A DNA stretch of 64,000 nucleotides from Gonium pectorale (taxonomy: Eukaryota > Chlorophyta > Chlorophyceae > Chlamydomonadales > Volvocaceae): NCBI GenBank assembly GCA_001584585.1, contig LSYV01000002.1, positions 3,390,124 through 3,454,123 on the forward strand, in the 5' to 3' direction. How positions within the stretch are numbered: the stretch's first letter is position 1; every line of letters begins with the position of its first letter. The translations under genes and the position numbers were made by a program. Positions 35,301 to 46,793 of this stretch are shown piece after piece. A model generated the notes under the pieces. That model worked only from the letters and a program-made list of their open reading frames with translations, made no database searches and was not told the DNA's origin.

Positions 35301-38300
35301 AGCCGGGATGGCCACGCGGAAGATGCCGAGGGCGAGCCCGCATGGAAGATAGACACAGCGGAAGCGGCGGCCGCAGTGGCCGTCCGGGGTGTGAGGTTCA
35401 GGCAGCTATGCTCCGAGGGCGCGCCACCGCTGCTGCCCCGCAGCTGACCCCGCGCTTCGACGCCAGCGGGGAGGAAGGGCACCGGCAGCCCAGACAACAG
35501 CCGCCGGCTGGTGCCGGCCTGGCTCGAAATCAGGTCCTCGGCGACTCCGGGTCCATGCACAGTGGCGGCGGAGGCCGGCACCGGCTGCAGGGAACTTTCG
35601 TTGCAGACTGGACCCGGTACGCTGACCCAAGCCATGCGTTCCGGTACTGTCGCAGATGCGTCCGCGCGCGGCAGCCCTGCCGCGAGCGCAACGGCGTTCG
35701 CAGGGTTTGCTTTAGGCGCGCCGTCAGCTGTGGCCCCGACGGCGGCCTGGACCGCCGCTGGACAGCTGTCGCCCGCTGCCGCTCCCGACGGGACCATAAT
35801 TAGCGAGCCCAGCCCAGACTCCGAGGTGCGGGGGATCTGCAGCCGCGGCAGCCGCATCCTGGCCCAATCCAAGGTCAAGCTGGCGTCTTGCGGCACGGAC
35901 GCCACCATCGACGCCGGCCTGGCGGCGTCGGCTGAGCGCGTCTGGGCCAGCGGCGCCACGGTTGGGGCTGGCAGCTTCGCCGTCGCCTCGCCACCCGGTT
36001 CGGCGCCAACACCATCGCCACGTGGGACTCCTAAGCGGCCGGCTTCGCCTCCCGCCTTGGCGCCGAGCTCCTGATTGACCTGCTGCAGGCTAACGGGGTG
36101 TGCGTGAACAAGCTTGGCGAACGCGCCGTCGGTGCCCACGCCTCCGTCTGCCGAGCCGCCGTGCAGACAAGCACCAAGGCCGCCTGCTGGGCTTGCAATG
36201 CCAGTCAGCCGCTGCGGCTCGGGCGCAGGTGGCAGCTGGCCGAGGAGCGCCGAGTCGGAGCCGGGGCCGAAGGTGTCGACCAGCACCGTGCCGGCGTACT
36301 CGTTATCGGCGTGCGCTGGCTGCTCGCAAGAGCCGCAGCTGTGGCGATGGGCGGCGACCTCCAGTGGCTGCGTGGTGGCGGTGGCCGGTGGAGACCGGGG
36401 GTCCTCTTCTGGCACGTACGAGAGAATGGAGGACGCGGGGGCCCTGCGGGGAGGTGGGCGCGTCGCAGCGAGCAAAGGGTGGTTGTGCGGGTCGCCGCGT
36501 TTATGCCCTGCGACACCGCGACCGGAGCGCAGCCAGCACCCAGCTATTAAGTAAACACGTCACGGATTTTAAAATCGTACAGCACGCACAGTACAGCCCG
36601 TACAGCACGAACCTTCTGCCAATGGAGCGGATCTTGCTCCAGCTGCTGCTCTTCAGCCGCGACAGCGGGCCCAGCAGCGAGCCGGCAGGCGAGACTCCGC
36701 CGACCTGTGCGAAAGCATTCGGGCTGTCGAGGGTCCCCGCCGTCGCCACGTCATTCGCCCCGGGGGAGGTGTCGCCGCTTGCAGCGTTGCCACTGGGGGA
36801 CTGTGCCGTCGATACCTGTTGCGGGAGTCCGAAAGGACGCCACGTGGCTGCCGGTGACGCGGAGGCGAAGGGGGTGTCGGGGCTCGAGCCCTTGTTGCTG
36901 GCGTCTCCGAGGGCGCAACCAGGGGCGACGGTCGCGCCGACAGCCCTGCAGCAGCAAGGGGAGTTGCAAGACCACACGGTATGAAACGCACATTGCCGCC
37001 CAGACTCTAAAGCCAGGATCTTGCGATCAAATCATAGGGAGGGGGACCCAGGCAGCTGTCATGCCAGGAACACATCCAGTTCCGCCCATGTCCTCCCAGC
37101 CCACACCCGCCAGGCCGCGAGCGCACCTGCTGGCCGCCGCGTACACACCCAACGACAGCGCTGGCGACAACAGATCCTCGCCGCTGGGCAGGCCGACACT
37201 GGAGCCCAGCCCGGCCGCCGAGGTCTGGGCGCTGAGCTGCGGCTGCAGCGGCGGCGGCGGGCGGCCCAGCGGCGACGGCGGCTGAGACCGCTCCGGGCTG
37301 ATGCCGCCGCCGATGCTGGTTGCCATGCCGGGGCCTCCACCCAGGCCCATGCCCATGCCCATGCCGTAGCCGAGGCCCATGCCCATGCCGCCTGGTGCGC
37401 GCCAACCGGCGCCCTTCATGAGGTCAGCGTACCCGAGGCCCCCTTCCTCCATCATGCTTGGCCGAGTGGCCAGCAGCGGAAGTTGGTACGTGCCAGCACT
37501 CGCGTATGAGCCGACAGTTGAGAGCTCGTCGCCTCCCAGTGTGGACAGGTGCTCTCGATCGGCCCCGTGCCCCATGCGGCCCGGGCCGGTGGCAGTTGCG
37601 GTCGCCAGCAGGTCCCGCGGCGTCATGAGGAGCAGGGCACTTGAAGTGGAGGCGCGGCCGGGTGCCAGTCCCACGCCTGCGGCGCCCAGCGACGCGCCGT
37701 CTTCTTCTTCGGCGTTGCAGACGCCGCCGGCCACTGCGCTGACGACGCTGGAGGAGGTCGCACGGTCGCGGCGACCACGGGGGCCGCCGGCGACCGCCGG
37801 CGTGCTGCAGACGCTGCCGACAAAGACGCCGGCGGCACCACCGGGGCCGGCGGCCATGGCCGCGCTGCTGCTGTTGATCGGCGCGTTGGTGACGGCAGTG
37901 GTCACGGTGTTCACGGATGAGGCGCCGCTGAGGCGACTGGGCAGGCGGAGACTATTGACAGACGGGACGCTCGCCCCGCTGCCTGTGAGAGGGAGCGGGA
38001 CCGGCGGGCCAACATCTTGGAACGACGGCCTCAGCGGCTTGCGGACGGGGCCGCTGGCGGGCTGGTCGCCGGAGCCCCCTAGGCGAAACGGAGTCTGGAG
38101 GAGGTTCCCGTCTTGGTGCAATAGTTTCTGGGAGCCTGTACAGGGGACACCATGTGCATGGCAGTGACCTGGCATCATGGACAGGCACGACGGAGACAGG
38201 GCAGATGCAGGGCCGTGCACGCACACGACGATGCATCATATCTGCCTATGTCATAAAGACATGCATGTGGGCAGCATGCACGACAACCCAGGCTGAGGGT

Positions 38301-39055
38301 CACGCGCTCGAGCCCCAAAGCCCCCGCATCCCTTTCGACACACCACACAGCAGCTTACCGTCCAGCTGACTGTGTGGAGCGGCGTTCGCTTCCTGTATGC
38401 TGCTACAGGCTAGTCCAGAGATCCGCCGGTCCGAGCGGTTACTAGTCCCAGCGGCACAGTTGCTAGCTCTTGTCGCAGGTTCGACGGCGCAGCATGAGGC
38501 ACAGCCACTGCAGCCGGCACATTGATACAATCGCCCTGGCGTAGGAGGCTGCGCCGTTTCATGGGTGCAAGCCTCGCCGTCGGGGAGTCCCGTTGCATGG
38601 GGGTCGTTGAGAAGGCCGCAAGGAGGGTTTTGGTCGCAGCAGCCAGCGGGGAGCGCGCCACCCATGGATACATGCGCAGCAGCCGAAGCCGTCGCGTCTC
38701 CGACTTGCCCACCGCGAAGCTGCTGAGCTTGTTGGGCCTGCGATGATTGGCCGTTTGGAGAGGATGACTCCGGGCGCAACCAAAGCGGCAAGCAAATCGC
38801 TCAACATGAAAAAGAACCCCTGAGGACGAACCACGACGCTGAAACCAGCAACCTCGGGATCCTGCTTGTCGCCATTATGCACGCCAACGAACCACGCATA
38901 ACACTCACCTGTTCGCCGCGCGACGGAGCCACATCGCTGGGCACACTCTCATGGACGTTTGATTTCAATCCTGAGGGTGACTCCTTAAAGCCACTCCCAC
39001 AGAGGCAGGCCCAGCGCAGGCGCCAGCCACGTTTCCCACTGCCTTCGCGGCGCAT
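29328..39055 (-). CDS. large Raf/TKL-like protein kinase (about 2581 aa)
   Basis: A Ser/Thr protein kinase of the tyrosine-kinase-like group; substrate unknown. Ten minus-strand exons join in phase: 39055-38909, 38737-38359, 38135-37127, 36945-36613, 36443-35165, 34732-34583, 34351-33431, 33260-33012, 32844-32682, 32443-29328. About 1050 disordered Ser/Ala/Gly-rich residues come first. The kinase domain follows: glycine loop GQGCAGRVYKG, lysine strand VAIKVI, helix C KIEQEAALGICLDHPNIV, hinge FIVMELCQRGSL, catalytic loop VVHGDLKAANVM (HGD instead of HRD), VADFS (DFS instead of DFG), AAPELFEEG, SDIYSLGVVLWELYGGRKPY and CWLAPGERPPLDVI. The catalytic Lys, Glu and both Asp are present, so activity is plausible. 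Roughly 240 low-complexity residues are inserted between helix C and the hinge. A tail of about 950 disordered residues follows the domain. Intron 34733-35164 contains a dispersed repeat. The N-terminal exons are less certain than the kinase core. Confidence 0.85.
34922..35024 (+). repeat. dispersed repeat copy A, inside a kinase intron
   Basis: About 103 bases in the intron 34733-35164. They match, in inverted orientation, 40095-40199 with roughly 80% identity by eye. The shared core includes catacacgcccgaaggcgcg and atgtgacgttcgtcc. Probably a short non-autonomous mobile element or SINE-like fragment. Confidence 0.7.
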
Positions 39056-39754
39056 GACGCTCAGTCACCTATAGAGAGAAAGCCGCGCAAAGCTGAACAT
39101 GGACTTCGTGATGAGGGGTAGACGGGCCACAAGCTAGGCAACTGTGGCCGGTTAGCTTACCTTTCAGCCTCACCGGTTGCTCACCGGTCGTTTTCAGGCC
39201 TTGTCTGGGCCATTGACTGACACGGTTGAAATTCCTACTTGTCAAGAGGTCGAGCGAGCTTCACCACCTGTGTAGTATGTTCCCCTCACAGTGACAATAC
39301 TACAGGTCATAGGCCTGTCAATTCTACTTAATTCAGCCAAAGTTCACAATAAGTCTGCCTCCCGGCAAAAGGCGGGAAGCAAGATGCCGCAGTTTTGCCC
39401 AATGTATACGTAAGTAGAGTCACTGTTTACTGGTGAAAGTTCTTGTTGTCACATGGCATGTTTTGAGAAATATCTCACCGATTTTTGTGTTCGTGTTGTA
39501 CATGGCCGATGTGGCCGTTCATCTCCCCGCGCCTGGGTACCTGCAGAGAGGGTATAATCGAGAACATATCGACAGAAAAGATAACCAATTACTTTGCAAT
39601 TAGCGCGCAGCTGTTCTGGTGGAAGAACAGCTCCTATCCAACCACCTGCCCTGACCCGCCCTGCTGGCTTGCTGGCTTGCCTGGAAAGGAGTTGGCTCTC
39701 GGACTATCTACCGAACAATCTACCCATGGCCGCACAGGCTTTCACGGGTACATG

Positions 39755-39773
39755 TAACCTAACCTAACCTAAC
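39755..39773 (+). repeat. short TAACC pentamer run
   Basis: Three perfect TAACC units followed by TAAC. This is not the green-algal telomere unit (TTTTAGGG in Chlamydomonas), so it is probably an ordinary microsatellite. Confidence 0.7.
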
Positions 39774-40094
39774 GTTGCGGTCGCAAGCACCCCTCATCCT
39801 CGCACAACCTGCCCCGTCACGCTTCTCTCCTGTGTAAATGGCTATCGGAAGGAGAGGTTACGACACAGGAAGCCCTTCCGGTTTAGAAGCCGTGCCCAAA
39901 TCCCAACGGCAACTTACGGGCAGTCCACCCCGTAGCCCCCCCCTCCGGAAGCTTAACAGTTTTCCATGAACACACAGCTGTCATGTTACATTGCGCGTTA
40001 CGCCGTGGATCTAGTTACATGCATGCTCGGCGGCTACATTGCCTGTACTGATGACACAGGTGTGCACAGGTGGTTGGCCGGTCTTTTGGGGGCT

Positions 40095-40199
40095 GGACGA
40101 ACGTCACATGTCTTGCCCTGTACCCGCCCGCCGTATTGAAAACGTCGCGCCTTCGGGCGTGTATGGCCGTAGAGGCAGGCTCCCTCTTTCTGTGCAGGT
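40095..40199 (-). repeat. dispersed repeat copy B, intergenic
   Basis: Inverted partner of the repeat at 34922-35024. The reverse complement shares the same order of blocks across the whole length: the cagaaagag block, the catacacgcccgaag block, ggcgggcgggtaca, then tgtgacgttcgtcc. Confidence 0.7.
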
Positions 40200-40504
40200 A
40201 GCAGGTTTCGCTTGTTTGCACAGGGAACATGTCATGCCGACCGCTTTTGCCAGCGTAGGCCCTCGTAGGCCAGCGCAGTGAACCACACGCGGCTGCCTAA
40301 CGCTAAATCGCTTCAACCCAGCAGCAGTACATAACGTACACAACGAGCAAGAAGCCGTGCCGCGTTGCTCCATGTGTCAAAGTGCGGTTTCGTGTCGGTT
40401 GGGAACCACGGTTGGGAACAGAGCCCCATGGCTCGGTTGCATACGCAGACTCTCATCTAACCCAGCCAGCTCAGGAAACGTAGGATACCGACTGCAGCCT
40501 TCAC

Positions 40505-40509
40505 TTACA
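40505..40509 (-). promoter_or_regulatory. TGTAA polyadenylation signal of the CobW gene
   Basis: TTACA on the plus strand, 405 bases past the CobW stop at 40914. This is the nearest such motif downstream. Confidence 0.45.
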
Positions 40510-40913
40510 GCGTCCGTCGATACAGGGAGAAGCCAAAACAAAAGCAGGCAGCGTGAGACCAGACGCATACGGGACCGACATACAGACAAGGCAACGGACA
40601 GTACGAATACCGCACGGGATTTATCTCCCATGCATGCAGCTCAGAACCCAGTTTCGTATATAATCCCTTTAGCCAATGGTCATGGGGTCGAACCCGTCCC
40701 TGCCCGGCACCAGTGGGCTCCTACCGGCAGCCGTAACCCCTGTTAGCCTGCAGATCTGCGCACGACCCACTGCAAGACAAGGGAACCCCATCGGTGGCGC
40801 CAACTGGCGGGGGCAACGGCCAGCCAATCACCAGCTTCAAGGCACCTGCCAGTCCGGCGCAAACAACCCCACGTGCATCGGGCCATCCCACCTGCCCTCC
40901 GCTTGGGTTGCCA

Positions 40914-43900
40914 TCAGCCCTGCAGCGCCTGCATCGCGCTGGCCACGTCGCACTTGCAGTTGTGCACGTGGGCATAGGCGCGACGCAGCAGCGGCTCAGC
41001 GGTGTCGAGCAGCGCCTGCGCCTGCAGCTCTGCATCCCAAGCGTCCGGCGCCACCGGGAGCAGGAGCGACACAACCCTGCACCGCCGCCACCACCAGCAC
41101 AAGGGCACGGGAGGTTCCGGCGATGGAAAAGCGAAGCACAGAGGACCGGTCGCGAGCGTCCTAGCTCACGGGAGCGGAGCGTCGGGTGCGAACCTTCGCA
41201 GGGATGGGCGCGGTATGCGTACGCGTGAGAGGAGAGAGGACAGCGAGCAAGTGGCGCGCCCCGGAGTCCCGCGTGAATCCGGCCGCCGGCGAGGCAGCAC
41301 GCAACCACACATTACATGCGCAACCGCCGGCGGCCCACCGGCGGCTCATAGCAAGTCCACCGGCGGCCCACCGTGACTTTCGCACGGTGCGAATCGATCG
41401 GCGCGCATGGCCCACTCTCGCCAGCCCGACCGCCCTTGCAGCCCCACGCACCCTGGCTCTTGCAGCCGCACCCTCGCCCTCCCACCCCTCGCCTCTCACA
41501 CCCTCGCAGACCCCGACATTGCGACCCCACACACCTGTCCCGAGACTGCATGTTGTTCACCGCGCTGACGACCCCCGGCGCCGTGACTCCCGCCAGCATC
41601 AGCGCTCCCGTCGCGTTGACTCGCCGCTGCAGCTCCGCGTTGAGCTCCTCGGACCGGATGCCGTGAAGCACCGACCCGCGGGCCGTGAAGTGCACAATGC
41701 CGACTCCCGCCCCATCGCCGGCACCGGCCCTTCCACTGCCGTAACTGCTGCTGGCGGCGCCGGGGGCTGCAGCTTGGTGGCTGCCCTCGGCCTCTGCTGC
41801 GCTGCACCCACTGCCCTGCGCTGCAATCGGCGTAGAGCCAGCTGCCGATTCCGTGGCACGCACCGGCGCCGATGACACCGTGGCTACCGTGCCCCCGCTG
41901 CCCAGCAGCTCAAGCCTCTCATTAGAAGCAATCCGGGCCATCAGAGAGGAGGTGCCAGAACGCGCGCCACACGAGTTGCCAGACGAGAACTGGACTGGCC
42001 CCTGGGTCGCTGGACCTGCCTCGCCGCCCTGGCCCTCCCCTTCTTGTCGCTGGGCGTCCGCCGCGGCAGCGCCTGACCCCTGATCCACCGGCGAAGGGAA
42101 GGGGAAAGGCTCCACAACTGCTGCTTGGGCCGCTCCAAGGACCTCGGTGTTGAAGTGCTCGCGCAGGCGCTGCATGGCACCCGCGTCGGTGCCGATGAAG
42201 ACAAGCTGCGAGGACGGCGGGCCCTCCCAGGGCCCCTCCTGGGAGCAGTCCACCCGGCGGCGGCCGCTGAGGTGGAAGGTGAAGCGGTAGGGTCGCCGCT
42301 CGGCGAACCACATGACGCCCTTGCTGCGGAGCAGTGCTGTGGGGGGAGTGAGGGACGGACGAGCACAGACGAGATACTCACGTGTCACTGGCACGCTGGT
42401 GACAGTGCAGCGCAGCCGCACATGAGGCCGTAAACGCCAACGCCGCAGCCACTACAAACTCAAGCGCACGGTACGTGACTGTTTTGCAGACGGCAATGGT
42501 CAACTGGGATACCAGCAACGGCCGTGGGAAAGAGCACGCCGGCGTCTATGAAGCGGGCCAAGGGACGAGGCGCGTGCGCGCTCAAGGGACTTGGGCTGGT
42601 GAACGCTTTCCAGGCCTGCACTATGCATCACGACGGTAGGACCCCCCGGAAGTCCCTTCGGAAGTCCCTTCACGAATGCGTCCACGTCTCGAATGAGTTC
42701 ACCACCGGGTGCCCACGTTGGCACTCTTCCCCCGGCGAGCAGGGCGCCGCACCTGGCTCCCGCACCAGGCGGCGCGTCACAAAGACGGCGAAGGCCACGA
42801 GGCTGTACGGCGCCCCCTCAGCCACCACCGACACGGTGTGGAAGCCGCTGTGCAGGCGCGCGTGGTGGGCAGGGTGAGGGTGGTGGCCGGCGGGCTGCTG
42901 CTGCTGCTGCGAAGACGACGGCGCGTGCTCCTGTTCCCCGTTATCGTGCCGGTGGTGTCCACTGTCGAGCTCCCCGTGCGGATGTGGTTGTGGGTGTGGG
43001 TGCTGGTGGCGCTCGCCCGGGGTAGCAGTGTGTTCAGCGCCGGGGGAGGCCCCCGTAACAGCGTCACCCGCCACCGGCGATTGACCTGGGCCCGTGCTGG
43101 GCCCCGGTCGGGGCGCGCGGCGCTTGGCGTGCTTGGAGCTGCCAACAGCCAGGCCGTCGACAGTGAGCGGACCTGGGGGGTGGGGTGGGGCCGGGCAGCT
43201 TTCAGGCAGGTTGGCGGAAAGAGAGAAGGGCCCTGCGGGACAGCCGGTCGGCCGTTTATGTGTTAACCCTCTTGGGGTCGCGAGCGCCTCGCGTTTTGGG
43301 ATCCTTGCTGGGGAGGATCAACCCGCCGGAGCTGCGGTTGCCTGTATGGTAGCCTCGGAGCGAGCCGCGCGGCAGGAACACCACGGCGACAGCAGCGCCA
43401 CCGGCCACTTCACGCCAGCACAGCGATTCCAACGAGGGGCGGATGGCTCCGAGAGCAAACAAGAAGCCCGCAGGGGAGGCTGTGAGCTGTGTGCTGCAGA
43501 CCACCGTACCTCCTTTGGCGAGACGGTACCCTCCGCCTCCGGCGCCTCCCATCAGCGACGGCACGGACTCGTGGGACATGAAGCCCGCACCGTCGCCCGC
43601 CGTCTGGGCGGCGGGCACCTCAACTGCTCCTGCGGCTGCCCCAGGCCCCGGCGGCGGCGCGGCGGATGGCTCCACTGGCTCCACATCCAGTACGGTGGTG
43701 AGGGGCACCTGAGGGCGGCGCCACAAAGGAGCGAGCCGTGGGGCGGCGGAAGCGAGTAGGCGGGGAATAGACTGTTTGCTGGAGGTTAGGAGTTTAGGTG
43801 TCCGCCGATGACCCCGCGCCCTTCCAGGTCCCAGGCTCTCGCACGTCACTGACAACCCGGAGGCCCAACGCCTGTCAGGCCGGGCCGTGCGGGCCAACGT

Positions 43901-46489
43901 GTACACGGCCCGCCATCCCTCCCGGTATATGAAACTCCTGACAGGATGGCTTCTGCCAGAAGCCCGTCCTGGCCTCCTGCCACCCTCCTTCCTGCCCCAG
44001 GCCCCGCCTCCGCTGCCCCGCACCCCGGGCCCCGCACTCACCTCCCCGAACCGCGCGCGGACCACCCTCACGCCCGGTGCCATCACCTCCAGCGCGTCCT
44101 CCAGGTCCGCAAGCCAGCCCAGGCCCCCGCCGGGCGAGCCGACCAGGTCGCACTTGTTGAGCACCACCACGTCAGCGCAGCCCACCTGAGGGCGCCACGG
44201 CCGTGGCAGTACGCTATGACAAATACGACCGCGCCAGAGTACCATGTTCCCGTTACTACGGAGGGGAGTTCTATCAAGCTGCTGTGCAGCCAGTTGGCGC
44301 GCCAGGTCCGGTCAGGCCACCGCACGCCTGCTCCGCACGCCCACGGCGCCCACGGACTGCGCCCCCGCCTGCACTCACGCATGACGACCTCGTGCTGAAC
44401 TGCCCGGTCTCACACATCGTCGTGGGCTCATGGACGTTAGTGCGGCTGCGCCTTGTCCCCACCTGCGCCTTTCCCCCACCTGCGCCTTTCCCCCACCTGC
44501 GCCTTTCCCCCACCTGCGCCTTTCCCCCACCTGCGCCTGCGCGACCGGGTGCCTCAGCGCCTCGGGCCCCAGCTCTGCGTCCACCACCGCCACCACGCAG
44601 TCTAGGCGGAAGCCGGCGCCCACCAGCGCGTCCGCCAGCGGGCCCGCGTCCGCCGCGCCGGAGGTCTGCACGGCCCCGCGGCGAGGGAAAGCACCAGCAG
44701 AACGGCGGGGCGGCGGATTGGCGGCGGGCTCGGCAGGATAGCACTCATCTGCGTGCGTTGCGTGGGCGGGGTGATGCGCCGCAACGTGGCCCAAACCGGC
44801 CAATGTGCGCTGCCCGCTCGCAACAGCAGCTCGGAGGCCTGCAGGAGATAATCCAAGCGACCCAAACGGCTGGGCCAGCATGGTTGCCCGGTCGCGCTAT
44901 CCCGGCCGTATCATAAGTATATACGAGGAGGGTGTTGCCAGGCCGATTCCGTCCCAAGTGTGCTCATTGGTGCGGGGGCGACGCGGGGCCCTGCATGCGG
45001 CAGCCCCGGTGCTGCAAGGCACCGCCCCGCGACCTACGCCTCTCCGGGACGACTCGGCAAGCTAGCGCCCCGCCTCCATCCAGCCCCCCGTCCCGCCATG
45101 AGCCTTCACGCCTCAAGTCCTCGCAACGAGGTACGCCTCACCTCTACCAGCAGGTAGTCGCACGGAGCCCCGCCGGCCGCGCCGCCCGCCGCGCCGCCGG
45201 CGCCCGAGGCGGGCTGGGAGCGGATGCGGCGAAGCGCGGCCGCGAGGTCTTCGGAGCGGGAGCAGCACACGCAGCCGCCCGACAGGTCCGCGGCTGGCAG
45301 GCCCAGGGCGGCATTGCCCTGAGGGCCGTTACACGCGGGCGGGTGCGCAGGAACTGATTTGAGCAACGCGGTCCTGGAGGCGGCAGCCGCCTGCAGCATG
45401 TTGCGCGCCCGTGGCGCGGGCGGCGGCGGAGCAGAACGGTACCCGTTGCCTAGTACACGGCGGCAAGCCGCGGCTTTGTGCAACACAGCCACCAGGGTCA
45501 CGAAGGACCTCCAATCAACGGACGCGGGACTGCCGGGATCGCCCGCAGGGTACGCAACTGGTAATGGCCTGCAGCCGGCCTTGCCCCCGTCCCCGACCCC
45601 GTCCACCTGCTTTGCGTTGACAAGCTTGGAGTCGACGTCCACCTCCCCCACCTCGTTGACCAGGACCGCGATGCGCAAGGAGCCCCTGCATTGGGGCGAT
45701 GGTGGGAGGCGGGGAGTTGTGATAGGGGGTGCAAGGCGAGCAGCTGTGATAGGGGATGTGAGCTGCCGGCACCACGTGTGTGGTTGTAACCTTTAACCCT
45801 GAACCCAATCTAGGGGACAGGGGACAGCATGGCGGTGGATGTGGGGGTGTGCGCGGAAACCGCCAACAGAAAGACCCAGCTGCAGAGAATCGCACCGCCA
45901 TGCCCTCCGCGCGAGGCGGCAGCTCGGCCTAGCGTACGGCTCGGCAAGCTCTGCATGACTATGGGTGTGGCCCAAGGCAACAGCACGCTGTCGGGATTGC
46001 CGTTGCGTAATCTCCAGCGCTCCGATGCTCCGCCACAAGCCCACGCAGTCCTGCCCGTACCTGTTACGCAGGATGTGCTGCACCAAGGTGGTCTTGCCGC
46101 TCCCCAGCCAGCCAGTGATGATGACCGCCGGAATGACTGAGAGGCAGAAAGGAGGGCAAGGTAGGGGTTACAGCTATAGTAACAGGTACCCTTCTAAGCC
46201 GGGGGGGGGTCATGGGTAGATTGGGAGTGCACACACGCGCTCGGCGCGCCTCCTCACGCGAGACCCCTGATGCACCTTGAACCACTCTTCGTTGCGCCAA
46301 CACCCACACCTGATATGCTGTTGCCAAGCAATGTTACAGTGTAAATCGCGACGCCACGTGGGCAACCAGGGGTCTCCGGAACCGGCACGCCTGAACACGC
46401 TTACCTGTGTTTCGGTCCGCATCCCCTGCCAAGAGCCTCTGCTCATATCTGGCAAACAGGTTCAATTGGTGCTCCTCTGCGCTGGTCAT
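40914..46489 (-). CDS. CobW/G3E-family GTPase metallochaperone with His-rich domain (about 759 aa)
   Basis: GTP-driven metal insertase/chaperone of the COG0523 family; metal and client not known. Ten exons in phase: 46489-46405, 46136-46061, 45685-45607, 45318-45142, 44665-44531, 44185-44042, 43708-43510, 43172-42753, 42336-41535, 41076-40914. The P-loop reads ITGWLGSGKTTLVQHIL, then VLVNEVGEVDVDSKLV, the metal-binding GGCVCC motif, ETSGAAD across a junction, and the guanine motif NKCDLVG. A His-rich segment follows (HQHPHPQPHPH, HHRHDN, near 42890-43040), then a CobW_C-type domain (SKGVMWFAERRPYRFTFHLS; QLVFIGTDAGAMQRLREHF), a low-complexity stretch and a short helical C-terminus. An in-frame ATG at 46519 would add ten residues. 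No obvious transit peptide. The exon ending at 44531 runs into a 17-bp repeat with five possible donors. The last exon was chosen because its acceptor alone keeps phase. Confidence 0.92.
44457..44535 (-). repeat. 17-bp tandem repeat spanning an exon end in the CobW gene
   Basis: Four to five copies of a 17-bp unit (plus strand gcctttcccccacctgc). On the coding strand each copy carries a CAG/GTGGGG donor. Donors fall after 44531, 44514, 44497, 44480 and 44463. Confidence 0.85.
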
Positions 46490-46793
46490 GATGTGATGCG
46501 ATGCAATCGCCCTATTCACAGGTGGTTTACTACCATTAGGGCTGTCCCCGGGATCCCATGCCAGTCGTCAGCAGGCCCATACCAAAATACCTCCAGAAAA
46601 GGAACGTGATTGCTCTTGTGGGTGTTCCTGTATATTACTGTCTATTTATGAGGCTTGGGGCATTTCCGTAGTTTCGGCGTGCTGTTTAGCAAATATACAT
46701 AATGAGTTGATGAAATTGCGGGTCCCAACATCATCCTTTGTACTACCAATAAAGGCCTTGCCCGTCTAGGCCCCTAGCTCCAGAAGTTCGCTC
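46490..46793. other. short spacer, RsmE 3' side / CobW 5' side
   Basis: Both flanking genes are on the minus strand. This should hold the RsmE 3' UTR and the CobW promoter. No TGTAA on the minus strand was found in it; the nearest (46335-46339) lies inside the first CobW intron. Confidence 0.4.

Larger units (their letters stand above)
39056..40913. other. 1.86-kb less GC-rich spacer with repeat fragments
   Basis: It lies between the kinase start and the CobW stop, so it should hold the kinase promoter (minus strand) and the CobW 3' UTR. It contains an 8-bp inverted repeat (TGTAGTAT at 39271-39278, ATACTACA at 39297-39304), a short TAACC run at 39755-39773, and repeat copy B at 40095-40199. 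No gene is supported. Confidence 0.5.

Noticed and set aside
39755..39773. Interstitial telomere repeat (TAACC)
   Set aside because: Pentamer, only three perfect units, and not the green-algal TTTTAGGG unit.
40684..40695. tRNA T-loop-like gggttcgacccc on the minus strand
   Set aside because: No matching acceptor, D or anticodon arms around it.
41325..41380. Direct repeat ccaccggcggcccaccg in a CobW intron
   Set aside because: Very short and low complexity; no sign of a target-site duplication or element.
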